From Aquabacterium sp. (GTDB taxonomy: Bacteria; Pseudomonadota; Gammaproteobacteria; Burkholderiales; Burkholderiaceae_C): a stretch of DNA of 43,757 nucleotides. A program made the translations under genes and the position numbers. A model generated the notes under the pieces. That model searched no databases. It saw only the letters and a program-made list of their open reading frames with translations, and was not told where the DNA came from. The stretch is from contig JAURXM010000079.1 of NCBI GenBank assembly GCA_030654395.1, positions 1-43,757 on the forward strand. Reading direction: 5' to 3'. Positions 30,957 through 39,074 of the stretch are shown here, piece after piece (position 1 is the stretch's first letter; each line of letters opens with the position of its first letter).

Positions 30957-31763
30957 TCATTTGTCCCCAGTTGATACCCAAGAAACCGGTGCAATCGTGG
31001 CTGGACTGCACCCCGATTTCTGATCGGGTTCGTCATTGGCGGCATAGGCTGCATGGCGCGCGACCCAATCGACGGGGTTGCTCGCTTGCTGTGCTTGTGC
31101 TTCGTGCCAATCACCGTCGATGAGGGCGCTCATGCCCTCCAAAAGCAGGCTGTATACAGCGTCGCCGGTGAAGCAATCGGGGGGCTGTGAGCTGACAGCT
31201 TGATCGGGGTCAACCCATGCGCAGGGCACGATGTCATCCATGACCTCTGTACGCGCTTGGTGGTAGTCAATCTCGCGGGGGGACAACAAGGCTTGTGTGC
31301 TCAGTTTTTGCTTGATCAGCAGCACGTGCTCAACTTGAAATGGCCCCTGTGCCAGTGCCTTGCTCAATACGGATTGATAGCCGGTGACAGCGACCTTAGG
31401 TTGCTCGTCATTGATGAGTTTGACGAGGGCGTTATGGCCTAAGCGCTTGAGCACAACCGTGTGTGTGGCGCCCAATCGCGCGGTGGCCAGCATGGCCACC
31501 ACCGTGGTCGGACTCTTGGGCATGTGGATCAACACACTGTCGCCCAAGCCCACACCCAAATTGCGCAGGATGGCGGCCATGCGCTGCACTTCGATGAACA
31601 ACTGGCCATAGCTGATGGTCAGCTTTCGATGTGTTCTGGGTGGCGCAAATATCAGCGCAGGGTGATCTGAAAGCAGGGGGAGGTGGCGATCCAGCGCGTT
31701 GTGACACAGATTGGTCTGGTCGCAACCAGCGATGGACGGCTTGTCGATCGCGTCATAGGTCAT
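30957..31763 (-). CDS. Truncated AMP-binding (ANL) synthetase-like protein, N-terminal half only
   Basis: 268 aa from ATG 31763 (GGGAG six bases upstream). The first ~160 residues match the N-terminal part of acetyl/propionyl-CoA synthetases: NLCHNALDRHL, TISYGQLFIEVQRMAAILRN, LGVGLGDSVLIHMPKSPTT and MLATARLGATHTVVLKRL. The expected ATP-binding loop YTSGTTGxPKG and all later catalytic domains are missing; instead there are ~60 unrelated residues (GDAVYSLLLEGMSALIDGDW and WVARHAAYAAND) to the stop. It therefore cannot make acyl-adenylate. The clean ribosome site and intact frame suggest either a repurposed fragment or a young pseudogene. A C5/G5 hairpin lies 69 bp upstream (31832-31849). Confidence 0.7.
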   Translation of the reverse strand: MTYDAIDKPSIAGCDQTNLCHNALDRHLPLLSDHPALIFAPPRTHRKLTISYGQLFIEVQRMAAILRNLGVGLGDSVLIHMPKSPTTVVAMLATARLGATHTVVLKRLGHNALVKLINDEQPKVAVTGYQSVLSKALAQGPFQVEHVLLIKQKLSTQALLSPREIDYHQARTEVMDDIVPCAWVDPDQAVSSQPPDCFTGDAVYSLLLEGMSALIDGDWHEAQAQQASNPVDWVARHAAYAANDEPDQKSGCSPATIAPVSWVSTGDK

Positions 31764-31831
31764 GGTGGGGCTCCCTGCGACCCGCTGGGACAGGCGTCGC
31801 TTGATGTTCCCCATCCTATGGCTAAGCTGCC

Positions 31832-31849
31832 ACCCCCTTGAATGGGGGT
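31832..31849. repeat. ACCCCC/GGGGGT hairpin upstream of the ANL-like gene
   Basis: ACCCCC, loop TTGAAT, GGGGGT: a 6-bp stem in the 5' region of the minus-strand gene at 30957-31763. The wider stretch 31764-31934 has no other gene; it holds AT-rich sequence with no clear promoter pair that I could score. Confidence 0.4.
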
Positions 31850-31934
31850 ATGCACTTAGTTGTTAGGTTAGTTTGTCGTTAATGGTGTAAACGGTGCTTA
31901 ATTCACCTTAAAAAACATGAAATATTGCGCAACG

Positions 31935-32120
31935 TTAAATGAAGATGGCGGCACGCCGCAGAATCAACAGGCCGAAGAAGCAAAAACCCAAAACCACAGC
32001 CCATTTCAGCGCCAGCTTGGCCCGGTATTGCCAGACGGGTGCACCTGTCAGGGTGAACACAGCCATGCTCAGTAAAAAGGCCAAGCCCAGCAAAACGGCC
32101 AGTACGCGAAAGATAACCAT
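31935..32120 (-). CDS. Small two-helix membrane protein downstream of lpxC
   Basis: 61 aa. Two hydrophobic segments (VIFRVLAVLLGLAFLLSMAV and KWAVVLGFCFFGLLILRRAA) are separated by a short loop with WQYRAK. AAGGA lies six bases upstream and the start is 8 bp after the lpxC stop, so it is very likely co-transcribed with lpxC. Small proteins of this pattern are common in betaproteobacteria, but I know no function. A shadow frame is unlikely because of the ribosome site, spacing and clean membrane pattern. Confidence 0.65.
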   Translation of the reverse strand: MVIFRVLAVLLGLAFLLSMAVFTLTGAPVWQYRAKLALKWAVVLGFCFFGLLILRRAAIFI

Positions 32121-32128
32121 TTTTGTCC

Positions 32129-33064
32129 TTACCAGGCTGGCGCCATGTCAGCCATGCCACGTGGGGCTTTGGCCTTGTCGTCAAATGTGATGATCTCGTA
32201 AGCATCGGGCTGTGCCAATAAAGCACGCAGCAGTTGGTTATTCATGGCATGGCCTGATTTGAACGCTGTATAGGCTGTCAGCAAAGGATAGCCCACCACA
32301 AACAAATCACCAATGGCATCGAGGATTTTGTGTTTGACGAACTCGTCGTCGTAGCGCAGGCCGTCGCTGTTGAGCACACGGTGGTCGTCCACCACGATGG
32401 CGTTGTCCATGCTGCCGCCCAGACCCAAACCGCGTGAACGCATCATCTCCACGTCTTTGCTGAAGCCAAAGGTGCGGGCCCGGGCGATGTCACGTTTGTA
32501 TTGGCCGTCGCTGAAGTCAAACACCACGCGCTGGCCTGTTTGATCAACAGCTGGGTGGTCAAAATCGATCTCGAACGTCAGTTTGTAGCCGTGATAAGGC
32601 TCTAGGCGGGCCCACTTCAGGCTGCGTCCTTCGCCTTCGCGTACTTCGACAGTTTTGAGCACGCGCAAAAAGCGTTTGGCCGCTGTTTGCAGCTCAACGC
32701 CTGCGCTTTGCAGCAGGTACACAAACGCAGCCGATGAGCCATCTAGGATGGGCACCTCTTCAGCCGTGATGTCAACGTAAAGATTGTCGATCCCTAGGCC
32801 GGCGCAGGCCGACATCAGGTGCTCGATGGTGTTGACCTTGGCGGCATCAGGATCGCCTCCGGGCGAGATGGTCGAGGCCATTCGGGTGTCGCACACGGCG
32901 TGCGTGTTGACTGGGATGTCCACTGGCTGGGCCAAGTCCACCCGGCGAAACACAATGCCGGTGTTGATGGGGGCAGGGCGCAGGGTCAACTCGACCCGCT
33001 GTCCGCTGTGCAGGCCCACGCCAACGGCGCGGGTCATGGATTTGATTGTGCGTTGTGGCAGCAT
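32129..33064 (-). CDS. lpxC: UDP-3-O-acyl-N-acetylglucosamine deacetylase
   Basis: 311 aa from ATG 33064, matching the usual [20 protein letters not shown] start; the longer frame from 33115 would overlap the chemoreceptor gene. Zinc ligands are His in [15 protein letters not shown] and His/Asp in [14 protein letters not shown], and the catalytic His lies in [14 protein letters not shown]. LpxC catalyses the committed step of lipid A synthesis in the cytoplasm. It is usually in the cell-division cluster after ftsZ; here it stands behind a chemoreceptor gene with a 31-bp gap, followed by the small membrane protein. No clear Shine-Dalgarno. Confidence 0.97.
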   Translation of the reverse strand: MLPQRTIKSMTRAVGVGLHSGQRVELTLRPAPINTGIVFRRVDLAQPVDIPVNTHAVCDTRMASTISPGGDPDAAKVNTIEHLMSACAGLGIDNLYVDITAEEVPILDGSSAAFVYLLQSAGVELQTAAKRFLRVLKTVEVREGEGRSLKWARLEPYHGYKLTFEIDFDHPAVDQTGQRVVFDFSDGQYKRDIARARTFGFSKDVEMMRSRGLGLGGSMDNAIVVDDHRVLNSDGLRYDDEFVKHKILDAIGDLFVVGYPLLTAYTAFKSGHAMNNQLLRALLAQPDAYEIITFDDKAKAPRGMADMAPAW

Positions 33065-33095
33065 GGGCGCGATTATCGCGGCTGCGCAGGGTACA

Positions 33096-34622
33096 TCAGA
33101 GTCGGAAGACGGCAACAGATTGAACGAGTTGCGCCGCTTGGTGCTTCAAACCTTCGGCAGAGGCTGCACTTTGCTCAACCAGTGCGGCGTTTTGTTGCGT
33201 TGTTTTGTCCATTTGCGTGACCGCCTCGCCGACTTGGGCAACGCCTAGGCTTTGCTCGTTGCTGGCTGCGCTGATCTCGCCCATGATGTCGGTGACGCGG
33301 CGGATGGCCGAGACCACTTCGGTCATGGTCACACCGGCCTGATCGACCAATACGGAGCCTTCTTCCACGCGGTCTACGCTGGTGGAGATCAGCGTTTTGA
33401 TCTCTTTGGCCGCTTCTGCGCTGCGACGAGCCAAGCTGCGCACCTCGCTGGCCACGACGGCAAAGCCGCGACCTTGTTCACCCGCACGGGCGGCTTCGAC
33501 GGCGGCGTTCAGCGCCAAAATATTGGTCTGAAAGGCGATGCCATCGATCACGCTGATGATGTCCGATATCTTTTTGGAGCTTTCATTGATGCCCTTCATC
33601 GTGCTGACCACCCGGCTGACCACCTCGCCGCCATGGATGGCCACGGTGCTGGCACCCATGGCCAGTTGATTGGCCTGCTTGGCGTTGTCGGCACTTTGGC
33701 GCACGGTGGAGCCCAGCTCCTCCATGGAGGCGGCGGTTTGCTCCAAGGCGCTGGCTTGTTGTTCTGTGCGAGCGCTCAAGTCATTGTTGCCTTGCGAGAT
33801 TTCGGCGCTGGCGTTGGACACGGTTTCTGCGTTGGTGCGCACGTCGCGCACAATGTTGGCAAAGTTCGTTTGCAAGTCGGCGATGGACTGCAGTACCCGC
33901 GTGGTTTCTTCATTGCCTTCAGGCACGACGGGGCTGGACAGGTCGCCTTGGGCAATGCGGTTGGCTTGGTCTGCAGCGTATTGCATCGGTTGCGACATTT
34001 TGCGAGACAACCAAAAAGCCCCAGCCAGCAAGGTGGTCAGTGCTGCCAGCAGGCCGATGGCGATGCTGATCAGCGTGGTTTTGGCTGTGGCGGACGCAAG
34101 GTCGGTGCGTGCCTGTGCAACGGCTTCGACCGATGCACCGAGTTGCTCCATGTGCGCCTCAAGCTGCTTGAACAGTTGTTCAAAGTGGGGTAGCAAGGCT
34201 TGAGCAGCCACCTCGTCGGTGAGGGCCGTTTTTTGCAGCAAGGCTGCGCCGTCTGTGTAGGCCTTGACTGAAGCTAGGGTCTCGACAATGGTTTTCTCTA
34301 TTTCAGGGGGCAGGCCCTTGCCTTGCATTTCAGCTAAATCTTTGTTGAACCGCAGCGTGTGTTCATGAAGGTCTTTTTGGGCATTGACCATGCCAGCTTC
34401 GTTGTGGGTCAGTGAGGCGAACAGGGCGCCCATTGCGTCGCCTCGAATGGCGTCGTGCATCATGTCCGCATCCATGCTGTTCAGGGCGGCGGTGCTGGCT
34501 GTGTGCATGCTGTTTTGGGCGCTTGATTGCGCCAGCCCACCCCATACACCAATGGCGCCGACCAAAATGGCCGTGACCGCGCCACACAGGCCGTAGGACA
34601 GGATTTGGGTTCGCAGTTTCAT
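33096..34622 (-). CDS. Methyl-accepting chemotaxis protein
   Basis: 508 aa from ATG 34622 (GAGG nine bases upstream). The first membrane helix ([20 protein letters not shown]) is followed by a ~165-residue periplasmic four-helix sensor, the second helix [20 protein letters not shown], a HAMP region, and the cytoplasmic signalling coiled coil with the invariant hairpin [20 protein letters not shown] followed by [20 protein letters not shown]. Gln/Glu methylation sites are likely in the flanking helices ([20 protein letters not shown]). It lacks the C-terminal CheR-binding pentapeptide. No chemotaxis genes are nearby. The ligand is unknown. It is preceded by a terminator of the PEP-CTERM gene. 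Confidence 0.95.
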   Translation of the reverse strand: MKLRTQILSYGLCGAVTAILVGAIGVWGGLAQSSAQNSMHTASTAALNSMDADMMHDAIRGDAMGALFASLTHNEAGMVNAQKDLHEHTLRFNKDLAEMQGKGLPPEIEKTIVETLASVKAYTDGAALLQKTALTDEVAAQALLPHFEQLFKQLEAHMEQLGASVEAVAQARTDLASATAKTTLISIAIGLLAALTTLLAGAFWLSRKMSQPMQYAADQANRIAQGDLSSPVVPEGNEETTRVLQSIADLQTNFANIVRDVRTNAETVSNASAEISQGNNDLSARTEQQASALEQTAASMEELGSTVRQSADNAKQANQLAMGASTVAIHGGEVVSRVVSTMKGINESSKKISDIISVIDGIAFQTNILALNAAVEAARAGEQGRGFAVVASEVRSLARRSAEAAKEIKTLISTSVDRVEEGSVLVDQAGVTMTEVVSAIRRVTDIMGEISAASNEQSLGVAQVGEAVTQMDKTTQQNAALVEQSAASAEGLKHQAAQLVQSVAVFRL

Positions 34623-34721
34623 GGCTCGGCACCTCAAACAAATCAACACATTTACCGGTGAACAGCCTTCGGTATGGTGGGTTTTCGGTCTGTCTGGGCG
34701 AAAGTTGAATCGAGCGCCCAC

Positions 34722-34746
34722 AAAAAAGCCCGCTTAAAGCGGGCTT
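34722..34746 (-). terminator. Intrinsic terminator after the PEP-CTERM gene
   Basis: On the minus strand AAGCCCGC, loop TTTAA, GCGGGCTT and TTTT form an 8-bp stem with a T-run, 30 bp after the PEP-CTERM stop codon and about 100 bp before the chemoreceptor start. Confidence 0.92.
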
Positions 34747-34775
34747 CATGGGCAGTGACGCGCGTGCGGGTTTAA

Positions 34776-35543
34776 TCAGCCCTTGCGCTTGCGGGACAAA
34801 AACCCTACGGTCAACAAGCCACCCAAGACCAGCGCGTAGCCCTCTGGCTCAGGCACGGCGGTTGTAAATGCAACGGCATCACGACTGTAGACATGGACGT
34901 TGCCGTAAAACTCAGCAGTCACAGACTCAGCACCTGAATTGGTGTAGGTCATGCCCTGATAGATACTTGGGCTAGAGATATCGAAGGGGCCAGTCGTCCC
35001 GACGGCTTGCTCGTTGTACACAGGCGGCGCTTCGACTCGAAAACCGTTGACAGTACCGGATGTCAGCAGCTGCAGTTGGTTGGTAAAGGTGAAGTCAAAG
35101 TTGGGTGTGGCTGCACCTGCGTTGGTGCCTGTTGCCGTGCGATACCAAGCAAAGGTCACGGATGAATTGGCAGCCAGTGTGAATGTGCCGCGAACGTCAA
35201 GGTCAACCCAGCCGTGTGCGCCGGTGCTGGGCGTTGTCAACTTGATGTTGTAGCCATTGTTGGTGAAGTCAACCGAGCCAAAAGCACCGTTTGCGCTTGT
35301 CAGCGAGGTTGAGCCGAACGCATAGGTGTTAACAAATGGGCCCACTGTTGGCTGTGTAGGAGATGACCAGCCCAACTGGTCTTGCAGTGTGATACCTGCT
35401 CCGACTGACTGAGTCAGCCAAGAAAAGCCACCTGCTGATGACGCCCCAAAATCACTGACGGACACCTCAATGCTGGAAGTAGCCTGCGCGCCCATTGCAA
35501 ATACAGCGATGGATGTTGCGGCAAAAATGTGTTTGAACTGCAT
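34776..35543 (-). CDS. PEP-CTERM sorting-signal protein
   Basis: 255 aa. A Sec signal peptide (FKHIFAATSIAVFAMGAQAT) is followed by a Ser/Thr/Gly/Asn-rich beta-type extracellular domain with almost no Cys. The C-terminus is AVPEPEGYALVLGGLL plus TVGFLSRKRKG: the PEP motif, a hydrophobic helix and an Arg/Lys cluster that exosortase (EpsH-type) recognises. Such proteins are linked to exopolysaccharide and biofilm matrix production. No exosortase gene lies in the window. It is a single-gene unit with its own terminator. The function of the mature domain is unknown. Confidence 0.93.
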   Translation of the reverse strand: MQFKHIFAATSIAVFAMGAQATSSIEVSVSDFGASSAGGFSWLTQSVGAGITLQDQLGWSSPTQPTVGPFVNTYAFGSTSLTSANGAFGSVDFTNNGYNIKLTTPSTGAHGWVDLDVRGTFTLAANSSVTFAWYRTATGTNAGAATPNFDFTFTNQLQLLTSGTVNGFRVEAPPVYNEQAVGTTGPFDISSPSIYQGMTYTNSGAESVTAEFYGNVHVYSRDAVAFTTAVPEPEGYALVLGGLLTVGFLSRKRKG

Positions 35544-35600
35544 GTGGATCCCTTAGATTTAGGATGAAACCGTGAAGATGTAATCAACTGTGTCTATTAC

Positions 35601-35650
35601 GCCAGATTGTCGTCTGGCTTGACACCCCCTATCCACAGGGTTAAGGGGGG
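35601..35650. repeat. Two hairpins between the PEP-CTERM and midA-type genes
   Basis: GCCAGA-TTGTCG-TCTGGC (35601-35618) and CCCCCT...AGGGGG (35625-35630 / 35644-35649) are two adjacent stems in the 115-bp spacer. Neither is followed by a T-run. They may act as weak 3' structures for the minus-strand methyltransferase gene or be part of the PEP-CTERM gene leader. Confidence 0.4.
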
Positions 35651-35658
35651 GATTAACG

Positions 35659-36855
35659 TCACAGGGTGTGGCTTCTGTCACCTTGTGAAAAACCAATTGC
35701 ATCAAACCAAGGGCCTTTGACAAACCCGATCACTTTAAACAGTTCCCCCATCTCATGTTCGGTCACCAGCATCTGTAATGCCGCTCGCGATTTGAGTTGT
35801 TCAACGGTCACCGCGTGGCCCGTGCTGGCGAGCGCATCGGCCAGTCCACAGTTACTTAGAAAATGCCCTTGACTGGTGTAGCCCAGCACTTCCCACCCGG
35901 CATCTTGGCCGGCCAGTGCGATGCCGGTGAAGTTGACGTGGGTGGTGATGTCTTTGTCTCCCACCATGCGCAAAGGATCGGGGTCTGCCGTGTGCGCGTG
36001 GTGGCACATCAGGGTGCCGCCTGACCGCTGAGGGTGGTAGTACTCGGCCTCTGGGAAGCCGTAGTCCAAGAAGAAGGCTGCGCCTTGTGTCATGCGCTGT
36101 GCCAAAGTGACGACAAAGGCCTCGGCTTGGTCATGTGTCTCGGTCACGGTGCCGGGCGCATAGGCTGAGTCGGGTCGCTCGGTTGCCGGGCGTGTGCCAT
36201 CGGGTGAGGCGTGGTCAGCCCAGACAAAGTGGGTCGATGCCGACGCTTGGTCGCCCTCTGAATCGGCCAAACTGACGCCCCGTGTCAGCCAGGTTTGGCC
36301 ATCCCAGACCAACAGTTGCACGGGCATGGCGTCCAGCACCTCGTTGCCGACCACCACACCTTGAAATGTGTCGGGCAGGCAGTCAACCCATACCACCTTG
36401 TCCACCATATTAGGCAGGGCCTCTTGGATCGCTTGGCGTTGCCTGTCACGCAGGCTGCCAGACAGATCGACGATCGTGTAGCGTTTGATGCGCTCACCCA
36501 GTGCCGTCAGCAACTGCACAGCCAGCGCACCTGTGCCTGCGCCGAACTCCCAAACCTCGTCGGTGCCTGTGGCCTCCAGCGCTTGCGCGATTTGCTGGGA
36601 CAGCATGTGGCCAAACAATGGCGTGAGTTCAGGCGCCGTCACGAAGTCGCTGCCGTCCTGAGGGCGCTGCCCCAAGACGCGCCGCCCGCCGCTGTAATAA
36701 CCCAAGCCGGGTGCGTACAGGGCCAAGGCCATGAAGCGGTCAAATCGCATCCAGCCACCGCTTTCACGGATTTCATGGGCGATCAAATCAACCAATGCGG
36801 CGTTGGAGGAGGGGGCGGCCACTACACTGTGGTCAGAATTCGTCGGGCGTCTCAT
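35659..36855 (-). CDS. MidA/NDUFAF7-type SAM-dependent methyltransferase (DUF185)
   Basis: 398 aa. Family blocks appear in order: GWMRFDRFMALALYAPGLGY with YSGG, DFVTAPELTPLFGHMLSQQI, the SAM-binding VWEFGAGTGALAVQLL, GNEVLDAMPVQLL and FFLDYGFPEAEYYHPQRSGG with TLMCHH. The mitochondrial relative NDUFAF7 methylates an arginine of a complex I subunit; the bacterial target is not established. The start lies 23 bp from the divergent SDR gene, and TACAAT (36867-36862, minus) is a -10 candidate that would give an almost leaderless mRNA. A ~45-residue insert (ADHASPDGTRPATERPDS region) is not conserved. Confidence 0.92.
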   Translation of the reverse strand: MRRPTNSDHSVVAAPSSNAALVDLIAHEIRESGGWMRFDRFMALALYAPGLGYYSGGRRVLGQRPQDGSDFVTAPELTPLFGHMLSQQIAQALEATGTDEVWEFGAGTGALAVQLLTALGERIKRYTIVDLSGSLRDRQRQAIQEALPNMVDKVVWVDCLPDTFQGVVVGNEVLDAMPVQLLVWDGQTWLTRGVSLADSEGDQASASTHFVWADHASPDGTRPATERPDSAYAPGTVTETHDQAEAFVVTLAQRMTQGAAFFLDYGFPEAEYYHPQRSGGTLMCHHAHTADPDPLRMVGDKDITTHVNFTGIALAGQDAGWEVLGYTSQGHFLSNCGLADALASTGHAVTVEQLKSRAALQMLVTEHEMGELFKVIGFVKGPWFDAIGFSQGDRSHTL

Positions 36856-36878
36856 CGCTCTATTGTAGAAACCCCTTT

Positions 36879-37667
36879 ATGTCTGACACGATTGTTTTGC
36901 ATCCTGAGGTGTCGCCGCGCCGTGTGGCGCTGGTAACCGGCGCCGGCAAACGCTTAGGCCGAGAGATCGCCTTGACGCTGGCCCGTCAGGGCTGGGATGT
37001 GGCTGTCCACTGCCGTGCGTCGCGTGACGAGGCCGATGCGACAGCGTTCGACATCCGTGCCTTGGGCCGCCGCGCCGTCGTGCTGTGTGCCGATCTGTCT
37101 GATGAGGCTGCTGCCCGTACCTTGGTGCCGCTGACCGTGGCCGAGTTGGGCCAGGTGGATGCGGTGGTGAACAACGCCTCAACCTTTGAGTACGACACGG
37201 CCGCGACCTTTACCTATGCCATGCTGGAGCGCCATTTGCGCGCCAACACCGCGCCCGCCATCGTGTTGGCGCAGGCTTTGGCAGACCATGTGGCAGGCCG
37301 ATTGGCAGATGGCGTGGTGGTGAACTTGTTGGATCAGAAGTTGTGGAACCCCAACCCGGACTTCATCAGCTACACCTTGTCCAAAGCCGCGTTGGAATCG
37401 GCCACGACCTTGCTGGCTTTGTCGCTGGCGCCGCGTGTGCGCGTGGTGGGTGTGGCGCCGGGCCTGACCTTGAGCAGCGAGTGGCTGAAGGGCGATGAGT
37501 TCGAGCGAGCGCACAAGTTGTCACCGCTGGGGCGATCATCTAGCCCGCAAGATGTGGCTGCGACGGTGGCCTTTGCGCTGGCCAATCGCTCGATCACGGG
37601 CACCACGTTGATGGTCGATGGCGGCCAGCACCTGCAGCGCTTCGAGCGTGATTTTTCCATGTTGTGA
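36879..37667 (+). CDS. SDR oxidoreductase resembling pteridine reductase / FolM
   Basis: 262 aa from ATG 36879. The cofactor loop is VTGAGKRLGREIALTLA, a TGxxxRxG form found in pteridine reductases and FolM rather than the common TGxxxGxG. The active site is NLLDQKLWNPNPDFISYTLS followed by KAAL, where the Asp-Gln pair and YxxxK match that group. It is followed 7 bp later by folB (dihydroneopterin aldolase), which supports a role in tetrahydropterin or folate reduction using NADPH. No Shine-Dalgarno is obvious. The alternative is a general SDR of unknown substrate. Confidence 0.8.
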   Translation: MSDTIVLHPEVSPRRVALVTGAGKRLGREIALTLARQGWDVAVHCRASRDEADATAFDIRALGRRAVVLCADLSDEAAARTLVPLTVAELGQVDAVVNNASTFEYDTAATFTYAMLERHLRANTAPAIVLAQALADHVAGRLADGVVVNLLDQKLWNPNPDFISYTLSKAALESATTLLALSLAPRVRVVGVAPGLTLSSEWLKGDEFERAHKLSPLGRSSSPQDVAATVAFALANRSITGTTLMVDGGQHLQRFERDFSML

Positions 37668-37674
37668 GGCGTCC

Positions 37675-38046
37675 ATGTCACTGACCAAAGGCAATCAAAT
37701 CCTCAACTTGACCGGTTTGCGTTTTGACGCCAACTTGGGCTTGTTGGCCCATGAACTGATCGCACCCCAGCCCATCATGGTGGATGCCGAGTTGAATCTG
37801 GGCAGCCAGCCCTTGATGCCGCGCGACGACGACATCACCCATGTGCTGGACTACCGCCGTGTGCGCACCATCATCATCGAAGAGTGCACCGCCACCCATG
37901 TGAACCTGCTGGAATCCATGATCGGCAAGTTGTGTCTGCGTCTGATGACACTGCCCGGCGTGCAAGGCGTGCGCGTCAAGATTGCCAAATTGGCCATCTT
38001 TGATGACTGCGAAGTCGCCATTCGCATGGAAACCGGACAGTGGTAA
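37675..38046 (+). CDS. folB: Dihydroneopterin aldolase
   Basis: 123 aa from ATG 37675 (GAGG six bases upstream). ILNLTGLRFDANLGLLAHEL is the family N-terminus with the substrate-facing residues, and VLDYRRVRTIIIEECTATHV with NLLES and GVRVKIAKLAIFDDCEVAIR complete the fold. FolB cleaves 7,8-dihydroneopterin to 6-hydroxymethyl-dihydropterin in folate synthesis. It is placed between the FolM-like SDR and ttcA, with short gaps (7 and 18 bp), suggesting one transcript. Confidence 0.92.
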   Translation: MSLTKGNQILNLTGLRFDANLGLLAHELIAPQPIMVDAELNLGSQPLMPRDDDITHVLDYRRVRTIIIEECTATHVNLLESMIGKLCLRLMTLPGVQGVRVKIAKLAIFDDCEVAIRMETGQW

Positions 38047-38064
38047 GCCTTAAAATGGCAGGCT

Positions 38065-39048
38065 ATGAATGATGCCGTTGCCCCAGACCTCCTCAATACC
38101 CCACACAGCACTGTGAGCCCAGCAGAGGCTGACGCGTTGGCCAAAAAACAGGCTTTTGAGCGCAATAAGCTCAGCAAACGCCTGCACCGCCAAGTGGGCC
38201 AAGCCATCACCGATTTCAATATGATCGGGCAAGGCGACAAGGTCATGGTCTGCATGTCGGGCGGTAAAGACAGCTACGCCATGCTCGATATCTTGATGAG
38301 CCTGCAGCGCCGCGCACCTGTGTCGTTTGAGTTGGTGGCCGTCAATCTGGACCAAAAGCAGCCCGGCTTCCCGGAGCACGTGCTGCCCGAGTACCTCACC
38401 AAGGTGGGTGTGCCTTTTCGGATTGAAGAGCAAGACACCTACAGCGTGGTCAAAAAAGTGATCCCTGAAGGCAAGACCACGTGCAGCCTGTGCTCACGCT
38501 TGCGCCGGGGCATCCTCTACCGCGTGGCCACTGAACTGGGTTGCACCAAAATCGCCTTGGGCCACCACCGGGACGACATCTTGCAAACCCTGTTCATGAA
38601 CATGTTTTTTGGCTCCAAGCTCAAAGGCATGCCGCCCAAGCTGGTGACCGACAACGGCGAGCATGTGGTGATACGCCCGATGGCTTATTGCGCAGAGAAG
38701 GATCTGGTTACTTACGCTGAACACAAAGCCTTCCCGATCATCCCGTGCAATCTGTGTGGCAGCCAAGAGGGGCTGCAGCGCCAGCACATGCGCGAGATGA
38801 TCAACGAATGGGATCGCAAGTTCCCCGGGCGCGTTGACAACATGTTCACTGCGTTGTCTAACATCGTGCCTTCGCACCTGATGGACCGCAGCCTCTACCC
38901 CTTCACCACCATTGAAGCCACGGGCAAGCCTGTGCTGGGTGGTGACATTGCGTTTGATGAAGACGAAGGCTGTGGCAGCCCAAGTGATGGTTTGCCAGCC
39001 GAGATCAGTGTGCCGCTGTCTGTGATCAGCATCCGCAAGTCCACCTAA
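38065..39048 (+). CDS. ttcA: tRNA 2-thiocytidine biosynthesis protein
   Basis: 327 aa. The PP-loop [13 protein letters not shown] binds ATP, and the [11 protein letters not shown]xxC motif, together with [13 protein letters not shown], binds the catalytic iron-sulfur cluster. [20 protein letters not shown] with LKGMPP is the family core. TtcA thiolates C32 of selected tRNAs. Length is slightly above the E. coli enzyme because of the N-terminal ~40 residues and a short tail. It starts 18 bp after folB and ends 26 bp before glmU. Confidence 0.97.
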   Translation: MNDAVAPDLLNTPHSTVSPAEADALAKKQAFERNKLSKRLHRQVGQAITDFNMIGQGDKVMVCMSGGKDSYAMLDILMSLQRRAPVSFELVAVNLDQKQPGFPEHVLPEYLTKVGVPFRIEEQDTYSVVKKVIPEGKTTCSLCSRLRRGILYRVATELGCTKIALGHHRDDILQTLFMNMFFGSKLKGMPPKLVTDNGEHVVIRPMAYCAEKDLVTYAEHKAFPIIPCNLCGSQEGLQRQHMREMINEWDRKFPGRVDNMFTALSNIVPSHLMDRSLYPFTTIEATGKPVLGGDIAFDEDEGCGSPSDGLPAEISVPLSVISIRKST

Positions 39049-39074
39049 TTCAAACTCAAACAAACAGGCTAGCT

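Noticed and set aside
30957..31763. Full acetyl- or propionyl-CoA synthetase
   Set aside because: The ATP-binding YTSGTTG loop and the C-terminal domain are missing; only the N-terminal half is recognisable.
35629..35637. DnaA-box-like CTATCCACA, and a second TTATCCACG at 40515-40523
   Set aside because: Single isolated near-matches, no cluster, no AT-rich unwinding region and no dnaA/dnaN neighbours, so not an origin.
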